Below are positions 24,627-33,234 of a stretch of 64,000 bases of DNA, piece after piece. The notes under the pieces were generated by a model that saw only the letters and a program-made list of their open reading frames with translations, was not told where the DNA came from and ran no database searches. Numbering within the stretch: the first letter of the stretch is position 1; the number at the start of each line of letters is the position of its first letter. The position numbers were made by a program, and so were the translations under genes. The stretch covers positions 587,664-651,663 of the forward strand of contig NZ_LT575476.1 in assembly GCF_900086655.1 (NCBI RefSeq). Reading direction: 5' to 3'. This DNA is from Paenibacillus tuaregi (GTDB taxonomy: Bacteria > Bacillota > Bacilli > Paenibacillales > Paenibacillaceae).

Positions 24627-25812
24627 AATGGAGAGGGAGCTGCGGGAATCAGCCAAGGCTCAGCTGAAAACCCCGGTTCCTGATATTATCCGCAAGCGGC
24701 AGGATCAGGTCTATGCTTCTTTAGCTGAGCTTGCCCAGCCTGCCGGGCACAGAACCCGGAAGCCGGTACGGAGACCCGGAAGGGTTGCAGCGGCCATTAC
24801 GGCAGCAGCAATGATCGCCATCCTGGGCAGCGGATTCGTATCTCCCGCGATGGCTCAGGCATTCAAGCAACTCCCTGTGGTTGGGGGAATCTTCAAGCTT
24901 GCGGATGAATTAGGATTGCGGACGGCCGGGGATCAGGGGCTTGTCGCGGCTTCCAATGCTTTTGATACCCATGAGGGGGTTACCTTGAATATTCGTGAGG
25001 TAGTGTTTGACGGAACCCTGTTGTCGTTTCCTGTTGAGCGGGAAGGCGGAAATTTCCAGACGGGAATTACCGGGTCGAAGGATTCATCTAGTGATAACTC
25101 ACAGGAGTCAAGGAATAAGGCAGGAGCTATCCAAGATGTGGACCTGCTCGTGAACGGTGTTTCCACGGCGGATTATCCGGGAGGATACAGGCCGGAGATC
25201 CAGTGGGGGCCGTCCTCTAATCCGGATGCAGCGTTGTTTCAAGTGTTAAACAACAGTGACCTGTCTAATGCGAATTCGGCACATCTGCCTGATGAATTTG
25301 ATCTAACGGTAAAGATCGCCTTGAAGGGCATCAAGGAGCCGTATGTTATTTCGCTCCCTGTCCGGAAAAACTCGGATCGGGTCATAGTACAATCCGGAGA
25401 CACGAAGCATTTGAACGGGCTGGATGTAACTCTTGAACAGATAGAGTTCTCCCCAATCTCGACCATTCTCAGAATGAAGATTCATGCCGATCATGAACTT
25501 ACTGCAGCGGAGAAGAACAGCCTGTTCTTTGAGGTTGAAGGGAATTACGGAGAGAAAGCACATCTTATCGGAGGTAAAGGTATCTATCCGGACCGGAAGA
25601 CAGAGACTGTGGAACTGGTGCTGGACCGCTTCAAGGAAGCGCCGGAATCAATTACAATAAGGCCCTTTAAGCCGGTATTCGAAGACCCTTCGGCTTCTTC
25701 GGGGCAGTTCGCAATTGACAAGAACGGAGAGATTTTGAAACAATATATCGATGGATTGAAGATCACGGTTCAGGTGGACCGTTCACGAATTGAGAAGCTG
25801 TACAACCTATAA
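24613..25812 (+). CDS. Membrane anti-sigma factor (DUF4179/DUF5643)
   Basis: A 399-residue single-pass protein. The N-terminal cytoplasmic part (1-55) should hold the sigma factor. A membrane helix (about 57-78) leads into the VSPAMAQAFKQLPVVGGIFKLA segment typical of DUF4179. A large outer domain (about 105-395) ends in a DUF5643-like module (SITIRPFKPVFEDPSASSGQF). Release of the sigma factor would follow an envelope signal or proteolysis. The gene overlaps the sigma gene. Its outer domain is paralogous to the secreted protein at 18571. Confidence 0.88.
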   Translation: MSLFEMERELRESAKAQLKTPVPDIIRKRQDQVYASLAELAQPAGHRTRKPVRRPGRVAAAITAAAMIAILGSGFVSPAMAQAFKQLPVVGGIFKLADELGLRTAGDQGLVAASNAFDTHEGVTLNIREVVFDGTLLSFPVEREGGNFQTGITGSKDSSSDNSQESRNKAGAIQDVDLLVNGVSTADYPGGYRPEIQWGPSSNPDAALFQVLNNSDLSNANSAHLPDEFDLTVKIALKGIKEPYVISLPVRKNSDRVIVQSGDTKHLNGLDVTLEQIEFSPISTILRMKIHADHELTAAEKNSLFFEVEGNYGEKAHLIGGKGIYPDRKTETVELVLDRFKEAPESITIRPFKPVFEDPSASSGQFAIDKNGEILKQYIDGLKITVQVDRSRIEKLYNL

Positions 25813-25837
25813 ACGTGTGAAATGGAGATGAAGCAGA

Positions 25838-26368
25838 TTGATTTTAGAGCTGCACACTAACAGATTAATGCTGAGAAAGATGGAGCTGTCAGACTCAGCG
25901 CGTTTATTCGAAATTTGGTCCGATCCTGAGGTAACCAGGTTCATGAACATTGAACCTTTCACGAATGAAGATCAGGCCAAGCAGATGATTGCATTGCTTG
26001 ACAACCTGGCTAAGGAGAATCAGGCGATCCGTTATTCTATCATCGAGTCCGAATCTAATACGATTATTGGATCTTGCGGCTTCAATGCCTTGGACTTTGA
26101 GAATGCTAAAGCCGAAATCGGTTATGACCTTCATAAAGATTATTGGGGCAAGGGTTATATCCCCGAGGCTCTATCCTGCTTAATCGAATATGCTTTTCAT
26201 GGCCTGAACCTTCATAGAATCGAGGCCAAAGTCGAACCTGAGAATGTCAACTCGATTAAGGTGCTTAAGAAATTGCATTTTACTTATGAAGGAACTCTAA
26301 GGCAGTCGGAGAAATCCAAAGGGAAGTTCACCGATCTCAATCTGTATTCATTGCTGGCTACGGATTGA
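25838..26368 (+). CDS. GNAT acetyltransferase, RimJ/RimL type
   Basis: A 176-residue acetyltransferase with the family opening LHTNRLMLRKMELSD, the EIGYDLHKDYWGKGYIPEAL acetyl-CoA loop and the NLHRIEAKVEPENVNSIKVLKKLHF signature of ribosomal-protein-alanine or related N-acetyltransferases. TTG 25838 follows TGGAGATGA. It comes 25 nt after the anti-sigma gene and could be co-transcribed with it, which would add it to the ECF operon. Confidence 0.88.
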   Translation: MILELHTNRLMLRKMELSDSARLFEIWSDPEVTRFMNIEPFTNEDQAKQMIALLDNLAKENQAIRYSIIESESNTIIGSCGFNALDFENAKAEIGYDLHKDYWGKGYIPEALSCLIEYAFHGLNLHRIEAKVEPENVNSIKVLKKLHFTYEGTLRQSEKSKGKFTDLNLYSLLATD

Positions 26369-26379
26369 AACCCCACTTA

Positions 26380-26418
26380 GGCTCCGTTCAATCAGAGGGT
26401 GATTGTACGGGGCCTTTG
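26380..26418. terminator. Bidirectional terminator
   Basis: GGCTCCGTTCAATCA (26380-26394) pairs with TGATTGTACGGGGCC around gaggg, followed by TTTGTT; on the reverse strand an A/T-rich run also follows. It separates the acetyltransferase gene from the convergent AraC gene. Confidence 0.75.
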
Positions 26419-27306
26419 TTAATCACTTTTTTTATATTTCTTGTATGTTAGTGGTGTCATATTCATCGACTTTCGAAACTGATCAATGAAATAGCTTGAG
26501 CTGTTAAAGCCTACTTGATAAGCAACATCTGTGACACTAGATTCAGATTGCTGCAGTAGAATTAAGCTCTTTTGAATTCGGTAATCGGTTACGTAGTTCA
26601 AGGGTGTTTTCTTCAAAATTCGTTTGAAATATCTACAGCATTCGGAACGGCTCAGCTGACCGGCACGTGCAATATCGTCCAGGAGAACCTTCTCAGCATA
26701 ATGCGTGTGTATCCAATTTAGCATTTGTTTCATTCGATGATTCTTTAACACTTCCGCTTGCTCGTACTCTAATTTAACCCCATTGATTATTAAGTTTTTC
26801 CAAATTAACGATAACTGAATGCTTACGTCGATTTCATAGTAGGGTGGCTTTTGCTGTATCAATTGATTGATCCTTACAATAGCATCTAAGATGTTTATTT
26901 CCCAGTTGTCCTCTGCACCTAAGTGCAAGAAGGGGAAATTGGTCGCTTTAATGTAGGGATTCACATAGGTTGTATAAAGTTCTTGGGATAAAACAAAATG
27001 TGGAGAAACATTTAGACAAATATAAACACAGCCCGAATCACCTTTATCTATGGCCATGTGCAGGCAGCCGCTGTTTATGAACAGTCCCTCGCCTTCTCGA
27101 ACCGTGAGTTTTTCTTCATTGATTTGAAAGATGGCTTCTCCTTTTACGACTTGAACAAATTGAATTTCATCATGCCAGTGAAGGGGGATATATCCATTTA
27201 TGTTTTGGTTAATCTTTGTTTCGTAACACGCAACCGGTAACACAACTGTGCGGTGTTCTGTTAATTCTTTTAAACTTTGGTCAATCATAAAATCTCTGAT
27301 TTGCAT
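26419..27306 (-). CDS. AraC family transcriptional regulator
   Basis: A 295-residue regulator with an N-terminal cupin (about 35-110, WHDEIQFVQVVKGEAIFQINEEK...FINSGCLH) and a C-terminal double helix-turn-helix (about 190-290, MLNWIHTHYAEKVLLDDIARAGQLSRSECCRYFKRILKKTPLNYVTDYRI...VTDVAYQVGFNSSSYFIDQFRK). The pattern fits a sugar- or metabolite-sensing regulator. It is divergent from an EamA transporter gene, its likely target. Both genes are clearly more A+T-rich than their neighbours. Confidence 0.9.
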   Translation of the reverse strand: MQIRDFMIDQSLKELTEHRTVVLPVACYETKINQNINGYIPLHWHDEIQFVQVVKGEAIFQINEEKLTVREGEGLFINSGCLHMAIDKGDSGCVYICLNVSPHFVLSQELYTTYVNPYIKATNFPFLHLGAEDNWEINILDAIVRINQLIQQKPPYYEIDVSIQLSLIWKNLIINGVKLEYEQAEVLKNHRMKQMLNWIHTHYAEKVLLDDIARAGQLSRSECCRYFKRILKKTPLNYVTDYRIQKSLILLQQSESSVTDVAYQVGFNSSSYFIDQFRKSMNMTPLTYKKYKKSD

Positions 27307-27426
27307 AGTGCTACCTCAATATTTTTATACTTTTTGATTCGATTCAAGTATCGGTTCGTGGTTGTTCCACTTAATATTACAATATCACAACACGATATTT
27401 ATATTTAAGGGTGGGAGAAATCAATC
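27307..27426. promoter_or_regulatory. Divergent control region AraC/EamA
   Basis: A+T-rich region with the inverted repeat AATATC-acaacac-GATATT (27381-27399) close to the EamA gene, a candidate regulator site. No promoter hexamer pair is convincing. Confidence 0.4.
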
Positions 27427-28353
27427 ATGAACAGAGGAAAAGGTTTATTTCTTGTTATTACAGGAGCGATATTTTGGGGGATTGGGGGTACGGTTGCAAA
27501 GAAGCTTTTTCAACAATATTCAATTGATGTAAATTGGCTTGTAACAACCCGGTTACTCATTGCAGGTATATTACTCTTAACGGTTCAATTCTTTGGCAAG
27601 GACCGCTCCCAAATCCTTGGGGTCTGGAAAAATAGAAGATCAGCCGTTCAATTGATGATTTTTGGATTGATCGGTATGCTTGGGGTTCAATACACCTACA
27701 TGGTCTCCATAAAAAGTGGCAATGCTGCGGTGGCAACGCTATTGCAATATTTGGCACCTGTCATGATTATTATTTACTTAATATTAAGCAAGAAATCTGT
27801 TCTAACAAGAAAAGATGTATTAACTGTGTCGCTTGTTTTAATGGGCTGCTTTTTGTTATTAACCAACGGCTCTTTCTCTCAGCTGTCTGTGCCGTTACTT
27901 GCAATCATATGGGGAATAATCTCTGGCGCTGCATTGGCATTTTACACTTTATATGCCGTGCCTTTATTGAAGCAATATGATTCACTTGTCATTGTTGGCT
28001 GGGCTATGATTATCGGTGGTTCTGCATTAAGTTTTATTCATCCGCCTTGGCAAATGGACTTTAATAGCTTAACGCTAGAAGCGTATTTATTATTAGTTTT
28101 TATTATTATTTTTGGTACGATGATTGCATTTTGGTTCTATATAGAAAGCTTGCAGAGCCTTTCACCTCAAGAATCAAGCCTTTTAGGAAGCGTAGAACCG
28201 CTAGCTGCTGTTATAACAACTGTCTTTTGGTTAAAAGTATACTTTGGAATTTTCCAATGGATAGGTACCGCTTGTATCATTGCAATGATTTTAATGTTGG
28301 CTTTGAATAAAGACTCTTCTTCAAGGACTAACCAACTTTCTAACAATGAATAG
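27427..28353 (+). CDS. EamA (DMT) family transporter
   Basis: Ten-helix drug/metabolite transporter of 308 residues made of two EamA repeats. The first opens with [21 protein letters not shown], the second with [28 protein letters not shown] and includes [20 protein letters not shown]. Probable exporter of amino acids or metabolites. GGGTGGGAG precedes the ATG. Expression is probably controlled by the divergent AraC regulator. Confidence 0.9.
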   Translation: MNRGKGLFLVITGAIFWGIGGTVAKKLFQQYSIDVNWLVTTRLLIAGILLLTVQFFGKDRSQILGVWKNRRSAVQLMIFGLIGMLGVQYTYMVSIKSGNAAVATLLQYLAPVMIIIYLILSKKSVLTRKDVLTVSLVLMGCFLLLTNGSFSQLSVPLLAIIWGIISGAALAFYTLYAVPLLKQYDSLVIVGWAMIIGGSALSFIHPPWQMDFNSLTLEAYLLLVFIIIFGTMIAFWFYIESLQSLSPQESSLLGSVEPLAAVITTVFWLKVYFGIFQWIGTACIIAMILMLALNKDSSSRTNQLSNNE

Positions 28354-28619
28354 CTCATCAGCTGGTCGGAGATAGAAGCTTTATTGCCTAATCTAAAAAG
28401 CTGGAGCCACACGAAGATTACCAGAAGCATCAAACAACACTGCTATCGAATTTTAGGGAAATTCGTTTAAACTAAAATCTTTCCTGGCCCCTTATCCAGC
28501 CCTCGTTTTACTGTTAGAATTTACATTGGGTATTCCATATGCTGGAACAAAGCTTTAAGATTCACGTAATAAACTTTAAGAAGTTTAACGTTCATTTATT
28601 TATGAGGAGCTGGAGTAAG
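28354..28619. other. Intergenic stretch, nothing firm
   Basis: No gene is supported. The stretch remains A+T-rich up to about 28600. An in-frame TTG/ATG extension from 28539 has no ribosome site, and no terminator hairpin with a T run was seen. Confidence 0.35.
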
Positions 28620-29705
28620 ATGGGGTTATTTGATAAGATCCGCGAGAGCTTTACCGGGCAGAAGAAGTGTCCGATCGAACATCTTGAGAGTTACAAAAGA
28701 TTGGGCGAACAGGTCTACGAGCTTCATGTTGAGCTAGCAGGCTGTACATCCCCGCTTGCCTTGGCCTATATGCAGGCCGCCCGAAGCAAACAGATGATGG
28801 CGGATGCTATGCTGGGGGACGCTCTGTCCGGCCCGGAAGGGGCGCGGAAGGCGATTCCCGTGATTACTCATGACCAGGCGGACATCTGGTATGGGGCGAT
28901 CCCGGATCTTATCATAGCTTCAAGACAGGAAGCAGCTTTTCCGGGCTCCAGCCGTGTACTGCTGCCGATCCGGCTGGGTGGGCAGCTGGAAGGGCCAAGT
29001 CCCTGTCCAGTTGAACACCTAGCAGGTTTGCGCCGTGCCGCAGCTGTGATGGAGGAGTTGGTCGCTGATGAGGTCGAGGCCGCTCGTAAGGAGAAGGACC
29101 GCTTCAAGAATGTAATCCTCCTGTATGAAGAGGCCCGTACCCGCAAGCAGTCCGGTGATGCGATTGTGGGCATTATCTCGGGCGGCAGGCGGGTATCCGT
29201 GGAAAGCCATGAAGATGCCGAGAAGCAGTATTGGATGGCTCTATCCAACTATATTGTGATCGCTCAGGGACTTAAAGCCCCGGAAATTATTCAGGATACC
29301 CCTATAGAAAATTACCGCACCTGCAAGCTCGATTCCAATGATATCTGGAAGGTGACCTCCAAGCGGGCGATTCCAGAAATCCGCCGGGCCGGTGAGTGGG
29401 AGCAGGCAGTCGAGGATCTAACCGAACATTGGCAGGGTTGTGTGATCACGGAGATCGAAAGAGAATATGAGACAACCGTAGAGGATCTGCTCAGCAAAGG
29501 GCTCATCCAGGAGACCTCATACTGGTACTGCTGTCCGTTTCCTTCCGTTTACCAAGTCGGGGCACATTCCGTCAAGGTTCTTGGGCGGGTCATTCCGAGC
29601 GGTCATCACTTTGTATACGAGTATGGTGATGATGGGGCCCCTGGGGAATTCCTGACCAGTCCTTCCTTCGAGAAGGCGTATGAACGTCAGTATTGCGAAG
29701 ATTAA
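28620..29705 (+). CDS. Hypothetical protein with two CP[IV]EHL repeats
   Basis: A 361-residue soluble protein of unknown function. It carries two similar N-terminal units, KCPIEHLESYKRLGEQVYEL (about 18-37) and PCPVEHLAGLRRAAAVMEEL (about 128-147), each starting with a Cys-Pro-x-Glu-His-Leu motif. The C-terminal third has Cys-rich stretches (YWYCCPFPSVYQ, and CED at the end). The first Cys-His pairs could bind metal. ATG 28620 follows a GGAG site. The next gene, a PspA-like coiled coil, starts 23 nt after the stop, so the two are probably co-expressed. Confidence 0.65.
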   Translation: MGLFDKIRESFTGQKKCPIEHLESYKRLGEQVYELHVELAGCTSPLALAYMQAARSKQMMADAMLGDALSGPEGARKAIPVITHDQADIWYGAIPDLIIASRQEAAFPGSSRVLLPIRLGGQLEGPSPCPVEHLAGLRRAAAVMEELVADEVEAARKEKDRFKNVILLYEEARTRKQSGDAIVGIISGGRRVSVESHEDAEKQYWMALSNYIVIAQGLKAPEIIQDTPIENYRTCKLDSNDIWKVTSKRAIPEIRRAGEWEQAVEDLTEHWQGCVITEIEREYETTVEDLLSKGLIQETSYWYCCPFPSVYQVGAHSVKVLGRVIPSGHHFVYEYGDDGAPGEFLTSPSFEKAYERQYCED

Positions 29706-29728
29706 TATAGTTGAAGGCGGGTAGCAGC

Positions 29729-30346
29729 ATGGAAGTGTTTAGACGTCTTAAGGGTCTCTTTTCCAATCAAAAGTCAGAGGACAGCCCAGAGGAGATCAGT
29801 CTCAGGTATATTGAGGCGGTTCAGGAACAACTGCGGGAGCTGGACATTCACGTAAGCCGTTGGGAGTCCGAGCTGTTAATGCTGACGGAGCGCCAGAAAA
29901 GGCTTGCTCTGGAGCGGGGACTGGCGAGACAGCAGGCGGAGCTGGCCGTGCAGCAGGACAATCTGGAACTGGCACGCAGGCTTTTGGGCGAGGCACACGA
30001 GTGTGAGCGGAGAATACAGGAAGCGGCCGAGGAGGCTGTGTCTCTCAAAGGCCGCTTGGATGAGCTGAAGGCACGGTATGCAAGTGCGAACCAGGAGTTG
30101 AGAGCCGCGAAGGAGAGGCGCGATGAGCTCATCTCCCGTTCAAGAGCGGCGCTGACCCAACTGAACACGAATCGGACCATATCCGAGGACCGTGACTTCG
30201 TGACAGCGGTGGACCGCATCAAAGACCGGGCGATTTGGGCCGAGGCCGAGCGGGAAGCGAAGATGGGGCGCCAGTCGACAATCGATGAAGAGATCGAGCT
30301 TATGCTGAAGAACAAGGAGAAGGAAGAAGGCAAGGAGATGAAGTAG
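29729..30346 (+). CDS. Coiled-coil protein, PspA/IM30-like
   Basis: A 205-residue, highly charged protein. Residues about 25-140 form one long coiled coil (REL...LTERQKRLALERGLARQQAELAVQQDNLELARRLL), with an amphipathic start (MEVFRRLKGLF). That layout recalls PspA/IM30 membrane-stress proteins, but I see no diagnostic signature and it is shorter than PspA, so the assignment is loose. ATG 29729 has GAAGGCGGG upstream. It is paired with the unknown gene before it. Confidence 0.6.
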   Translation: MEVFRRLKGLFSNQKSEDSPEEISLRYIEAVQEQLRELDIHVSRWESELLMLTERQKRLALERGLARQQAELAVQQDNLELARRLLGEAHECERRIQEAAEEAVSLKGRLDELKARYASANQELRAAKERRDELISRSRAALTQLNTNRTISEDRDFVTAVDRIKDRAIWAEAEREAKMGRQSTIDEEIELMLKNKEKEEGKEMK

Positions 30347-30402
30347 CGAGGTTTGGTATTAGCCTCATCATACTTGAAGCAATGATCCCTTTAGAACTGT
30401 GC

Positions 30403-30573
30403 GGTTCCTGGTTCCTGAGAGTCCTCCCCTGGAGCCTTCAGACCCCGCTCTAACTAGTTGTTTAGAGACAACATGGACGGGAGTAGCATTTGTTCCCGAG
30501 GCCAACGGAACCCCAATAGAACATTAAAACGAAGTTAGAGGCTGTCCGGCTAGGACGGCCTCTTTATCTTTTA
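30403..30573 (+). ncRNA. Candidate structured RNA with own terminator
   Basis: GGTTCCTGG (30403-30411) pairs with CCA-ac-GGAACC (30502-30512), closing a domain of about 110 nt. Inside are hairpins GTTGT/ACAAC, CGGGA/TCCCG and GGTTCC/GGAGCC (an alternative partner). An intrinsic terminator follows: AGAGGC-GTCC/GGAC-GGCCTCT (30537-30564), then TTTATCTTTT. No plus-strand gene follows, so it is a free small RNA or the 3' UTR of the coiled-coil gene. It does not match 6S, SRP or T-box landmarks I know. Confidence 0.4.
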
Positions 30574-30683
30574 ACAGATTACCTTATTCCCCACTCCAAA
30601 TCTCAACTCAAGTGCAACTGCCAAGTGCCAAATCTCTAGTCTCAAGTCGCCTGTCCTTAGCTCCTCCAAGACCCAATTTTACC

Positions 30684-31514
30684 TTAGACAAAAGAAGGCT
30701 TCTGAAGCGAGCAGTTCATCGCCACATTCCGCAGCTCGGGGGCGAACGCGCTCAGCTGAATGATGAAATAACATGTTTCCGGGAAATGGTGTTCCAGGAA
30801 GCGCAGGGTTGTTTTGTTCAGCACCTCTGAGTTCTGATAACGGGACACCACCATGCTGATGAAGCTGTTCATCTCCAGCACCGTGACCCCCACTTCATGA
30901 GCCATGAGCTGCTGCCGCCGGATTCCGGGCGGGGAGAATCGCAGATAACCCTTCATCTGATGATTCTGAACTATGAAGCTCTCGAATTTAGCCGAGTATA
31001 GGTCGATGCGCTGGATGATCTCCTGCTCGATGGGATCAAGGGAATTTCGCAGCAGAATCGCATGGCCGAGCTGATCGTCCAGCCACAGATCAAGCAGTTG
31101 TACAAGGGATAGGGGAGGAGCGGTTTGGCCTTGTACATAATAAGAAAGCAGGCGAAGATATTCCTGATTCTCATTTAGAGTACCATTAAAGTAGGTGGGC
31201 GACAGGCTGACCTGAACCGCATTATTGATCCGTTGGCTCTGAAGGTTTCCTTCCAGGTCGTAATAACCTTTGGCTACCGGCCAAGCCTCCTTGGCAAAAG
31301 CGATCATCCGCTCGGATGTGACATCCTCGTCCTTTGGAATTTCATTCAGCCTGTCGATCAAGCCTCCAAAGGACCTGATGTAGTGCTCGGCCGCTGAAAT
31401 CCACTGCTGCTCGTAAGGGGCTAGATAATCAAACACAAATATAGCATGGTCTTGTAGAATGGGAAGCCAGAAGGCATGCTCCTCCCACACGGTAATGGGT
31501 CTATTCACGGTCAA
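30684..31514 (-). CDS. DUF2935 protein (ferritin-like tandem repeat)
   Basis: A 276-residue protein made of two DUF2935 units: VWEEHAFWLPILQDHAIFVFDYLAPYE at the start and LVQLLDLWLDDQLGHAILLRNSLDPIEQEII in the second half. The WEEHxFW and conserved His/Glu residues fit a ferritin-like helical bundle that may bind metal. Function is unknown; the family is common in Paenibacillus and Bacillus. TTG 31514 follows GGAGTGA. Single gene on the reverse strand. Confidence 0.85.
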   Translation of the reverse strand: MTVNRPITVWEEHAFWLPILQDHAIFVFDYLAPYEQQWISAAEHYIRSFGGLIDRLNEIPKDEDVTSERMIAFAKEAWPVAKGYYDLEGNLQSQRINNAVQVSLSPTYFNGTLNENQEYLRLLSYYVQGQTAPPLSLVQLLDLWLDDQLGHAILLRNSLDPIEQEIIQRIDLYSAKFESFIVQNHQMKGYLRFSPPGIRRQQLMAHEVGVTVLEMNSFISMVVSRYQNSEVLNKTTLRFLEHHFPETCYFIIQLSAFAPELRNVAMNCSLQKPSFV

Positions 31515-31616
31515 ATTGATTCACTCCGATCCGGCAGTATCCTGCATATGATGAATCCGTCTAAAATATATGCGGCAGCGTCCGAGGAAAGAACGTCCGG
31601 TTTCCCAAGATTCACC

Positions 31617-31646
31617 TTTACACCGCACTATAGTACTTGTTATAAT
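31617..31646 (+). promoter_or_regulatory. Promoter of antiporter gene 1
   Basis: TTTACA (31617-31622), 18 nt and TATAAT (31641-31646), with an upstream CC and TTG before the -10. The same arrangement occurs at 33089-33118 before the second antiporter leader. Confidence 0.7.
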
Positions 31647-31662
31647 GACCATGAATTTATAA

Positions 31663-31718
31663 CGGAGATTAACCGGAGGAGCCTGCCAACAGCGGGCTCC
31701 TTTTGTCTTCTTTTGCAT
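31663..31718 (+). promoter_or_regulatory. Leader RNA copy 1 (candidate ion riboswitch)
   Basis: CGG-agattaa-CCG mini-stem, then the invariant GGAGGAGCCTG and the stem GGAGCCTGC/GCGGGCTCC with loop caaca, followed by TTTTGTCTTCTTTT, so the stem can act as terminator. It is shared with copies at 33136 and 34920, all before cation/proton antiporters. Metal-sensing by the Na+-I (DUF1646 motif) class is my guess. Confidence 0.65.
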
Positions 31719-31847
31719 CGGTGCTGACCCGCTGTGACCAGGCTCCAAAACGGCAGGCTTGATTTGCCGCAGACTTGGTTATGATAAAATATACTGCTCC
31801 ATGAAATCCGTTATTTGGTAATCAAGGAACAAAGGGGGCTTTACCGT

Positions 31848-33086
31848 ATGCACATGTTCAATGAAATTTTCATCCAGCTTCTTATTCTGCTGGCTATTTC
31901 CATGTTTGTTATTGCCATTGCGAAAAAGATTAATATTCCCTATTCGATTGCTCTCGTGATCGTGGGTCTTCTGCTTGGGATGACACATATTCCCGTGCTG
32001 GAAGAGGCGGAGACTTACATCACGCAGTCTCACATTTTCCAGGCGATCATTATCTCGCTGTTTCTGCCCATTCTCTTAGGAGACGCTACGCTGAAGCTGC
32101 CGTTCTCCCACCTTAGAGAACAGAGCAAGCCTGTGTTGGCGCTCGCGTTTGGGGGCACGCTGCTGTCTTTTTTAATTATCGCGCTATCCAGCTATTATCT
32201 GCTTGGTCTGCCCTTGATAGTAGCCTTCACCTTCGCTTCCCTGATGAGTGCGACCGATCCGATCAGTGTCATCTCGATCTTCAAGTCACTAGGAGTGCCG
32301 AAGTCTGTTGTCACCATTATCGAAGGGGAATCTCTGTTCAATGACGGGATTGCGGTGGTGCTGTTCCAGATTTCCTCAGTATACCTGCTTTCCTACATGG
32401 AGATGGGGTGGGCTGGTCTCGGAAGCGGCCTGCTGCTCTTTTTGAAGTTCTCGCTCGGTGGCATCGCGGTAGGAGCCATCCTGGGTTATCTGTTCTCCCA
32501 GCTCATCCGGTTCTATGACGACTATCCGCTCGAGATCGCATTCTCCATGCTGCTGTTCTTTGGAAGCTACTTCATCGCCGAGCATTTTCATGTATCCGGG
32601 GTTATCGCCGTGGTGGTCAGCGGGCTTATCTTTGGCAGCTATGGTGCGAGAATCGGCATGTCGGAGACGACTGCGACCAATATCAACTCCTTTTGGGATG
32701 TCGTGACCTTGATTGCCAACTCCCTGATCTTCCTGATGATTGGTCTGGAGATCAAGAATATAGATTTCTCGGACAAATGGGGCATGATCGCTCTTGCGAT
32801 CCTGATCGTACTGGCGGGAAGGACCTTGGCGCTGTACGCGAGTGTCTCCATGATGAAGGGTTTCCCGAGAGCCTGGAAATCCGTGCTTAACTGGGGCGGT
32901 CTGAAGGGCAGCTTGTCTATCGCATTGGCCCTGAGCCTGCCTCCGGGTTTTAAAGGAAGAGACAGCATTCTGGTGCTGACCTTCAGTGTGGTCTTGTTCT
33001 CCTTGCTTGTGCAGGGTCTAACGATCAAACCGCTGGTCCTGAAGCTTGGCCTTGGAGGTCCGAAACGAGAAGCTGCGCAGGATTAA
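31848..33086 (+). CDS. Cation/proton antiporter, CPA1 (NhaP-like)
   Basis: A 412-residue membrane protein with about 12 helices of the Na_H_Exchanger fold. The CPA1 cores are visible: FASLMSATDPISVISIFKSLGVPKSVVTIIEGESLFNDGIAVVLF (conserved Asp/Asn-Asp pair FNDG) and later GLKGSLSIALALSLP. It should exchange Na+ (or K+/Li+) for protons. ATG 31848 has AAAGGGGG 9 nt upstream. Expression passes through the structured leader at 31663. Confidence 0.92.
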   Translation: MHMFNEIFIQLLILLAISMFVIAIAKKINIPYSIALVIVGLLLGMTHIPVLEEAETYITQSHIFQAIIISLFLPILLGDATLKLPFSHLREQSKPVLALAFGGTLLSFLIIALSSYYLLGLPLIVAFTFASLMSATDPISVISIFKSLGVPKSVVTIIEGESLFNDGIAVVLFQISSVYLLSYMEMGWAGLGSGLLLFLKFSLGGIAVGAILGYLFSQLIRFYDDYPLEIAFSMLLFFGSYFIAEHFHVSGVIAVVVSGLIFGSYGARIGMSETTATNINSFWDVVTLIANSLIFLMIGLEIKNIDFSDKWGMIALAILIVLAGRTLALYASVSMMKGFPRAWKSVLNWGGLKGSLSIALALSLPPGFKGRDSILVLTFSVVLFSLLVQGLTIKPLVLKLGLGGPKREAAQD

Positions 33087-33088
33087 CC

Positions 33089-33180
33089 TTTACAAGTTCA
33101 AGCAGCCCTTGTTATAATTACGGGGACTTAAATATCGGAGATCACCGGAGGAGCCTGCCAACAGCGGGCTCTTTTTGTCT
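33089..33180 (+). promoter_or_regulatory. Promoter and leader RNA copy 2 (candidate ion riboswitch)
   Basis: TTTACA (33089-33094), 18 nt and TATAAT (33113-33118) begin within 3 nt of the stop of the first antiporter gene. The leader (33136-33180) repeats CGG-agatca-CCG, GGAGGAGCCTG and the stem GAGCCTGC/GCGGGCTC followed by TTTTTGTCTTTTTTT. So the second antiporter gene has its own promoter and the same switch-like element rather than depending on read-through. Confidence 0.68.
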
Positions 33181-33234
33181 TTTTTTGATATAGGAGAGCT
33201 CAGGAAGACAGGAACAACTCCATGGGAGGGAATT

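Noticed and set aside
30403..30573. 6S RNA, T-box or yybP-ykoY riboswitch at this place
   Set aside because: Considered because of size and a GGGAGTAG string, but no T-box sequence, no 6S-type central bubble and no second yybP-ykoY signature could be found, and no gene follows on that strand. Kept only as an unnamed candidate.
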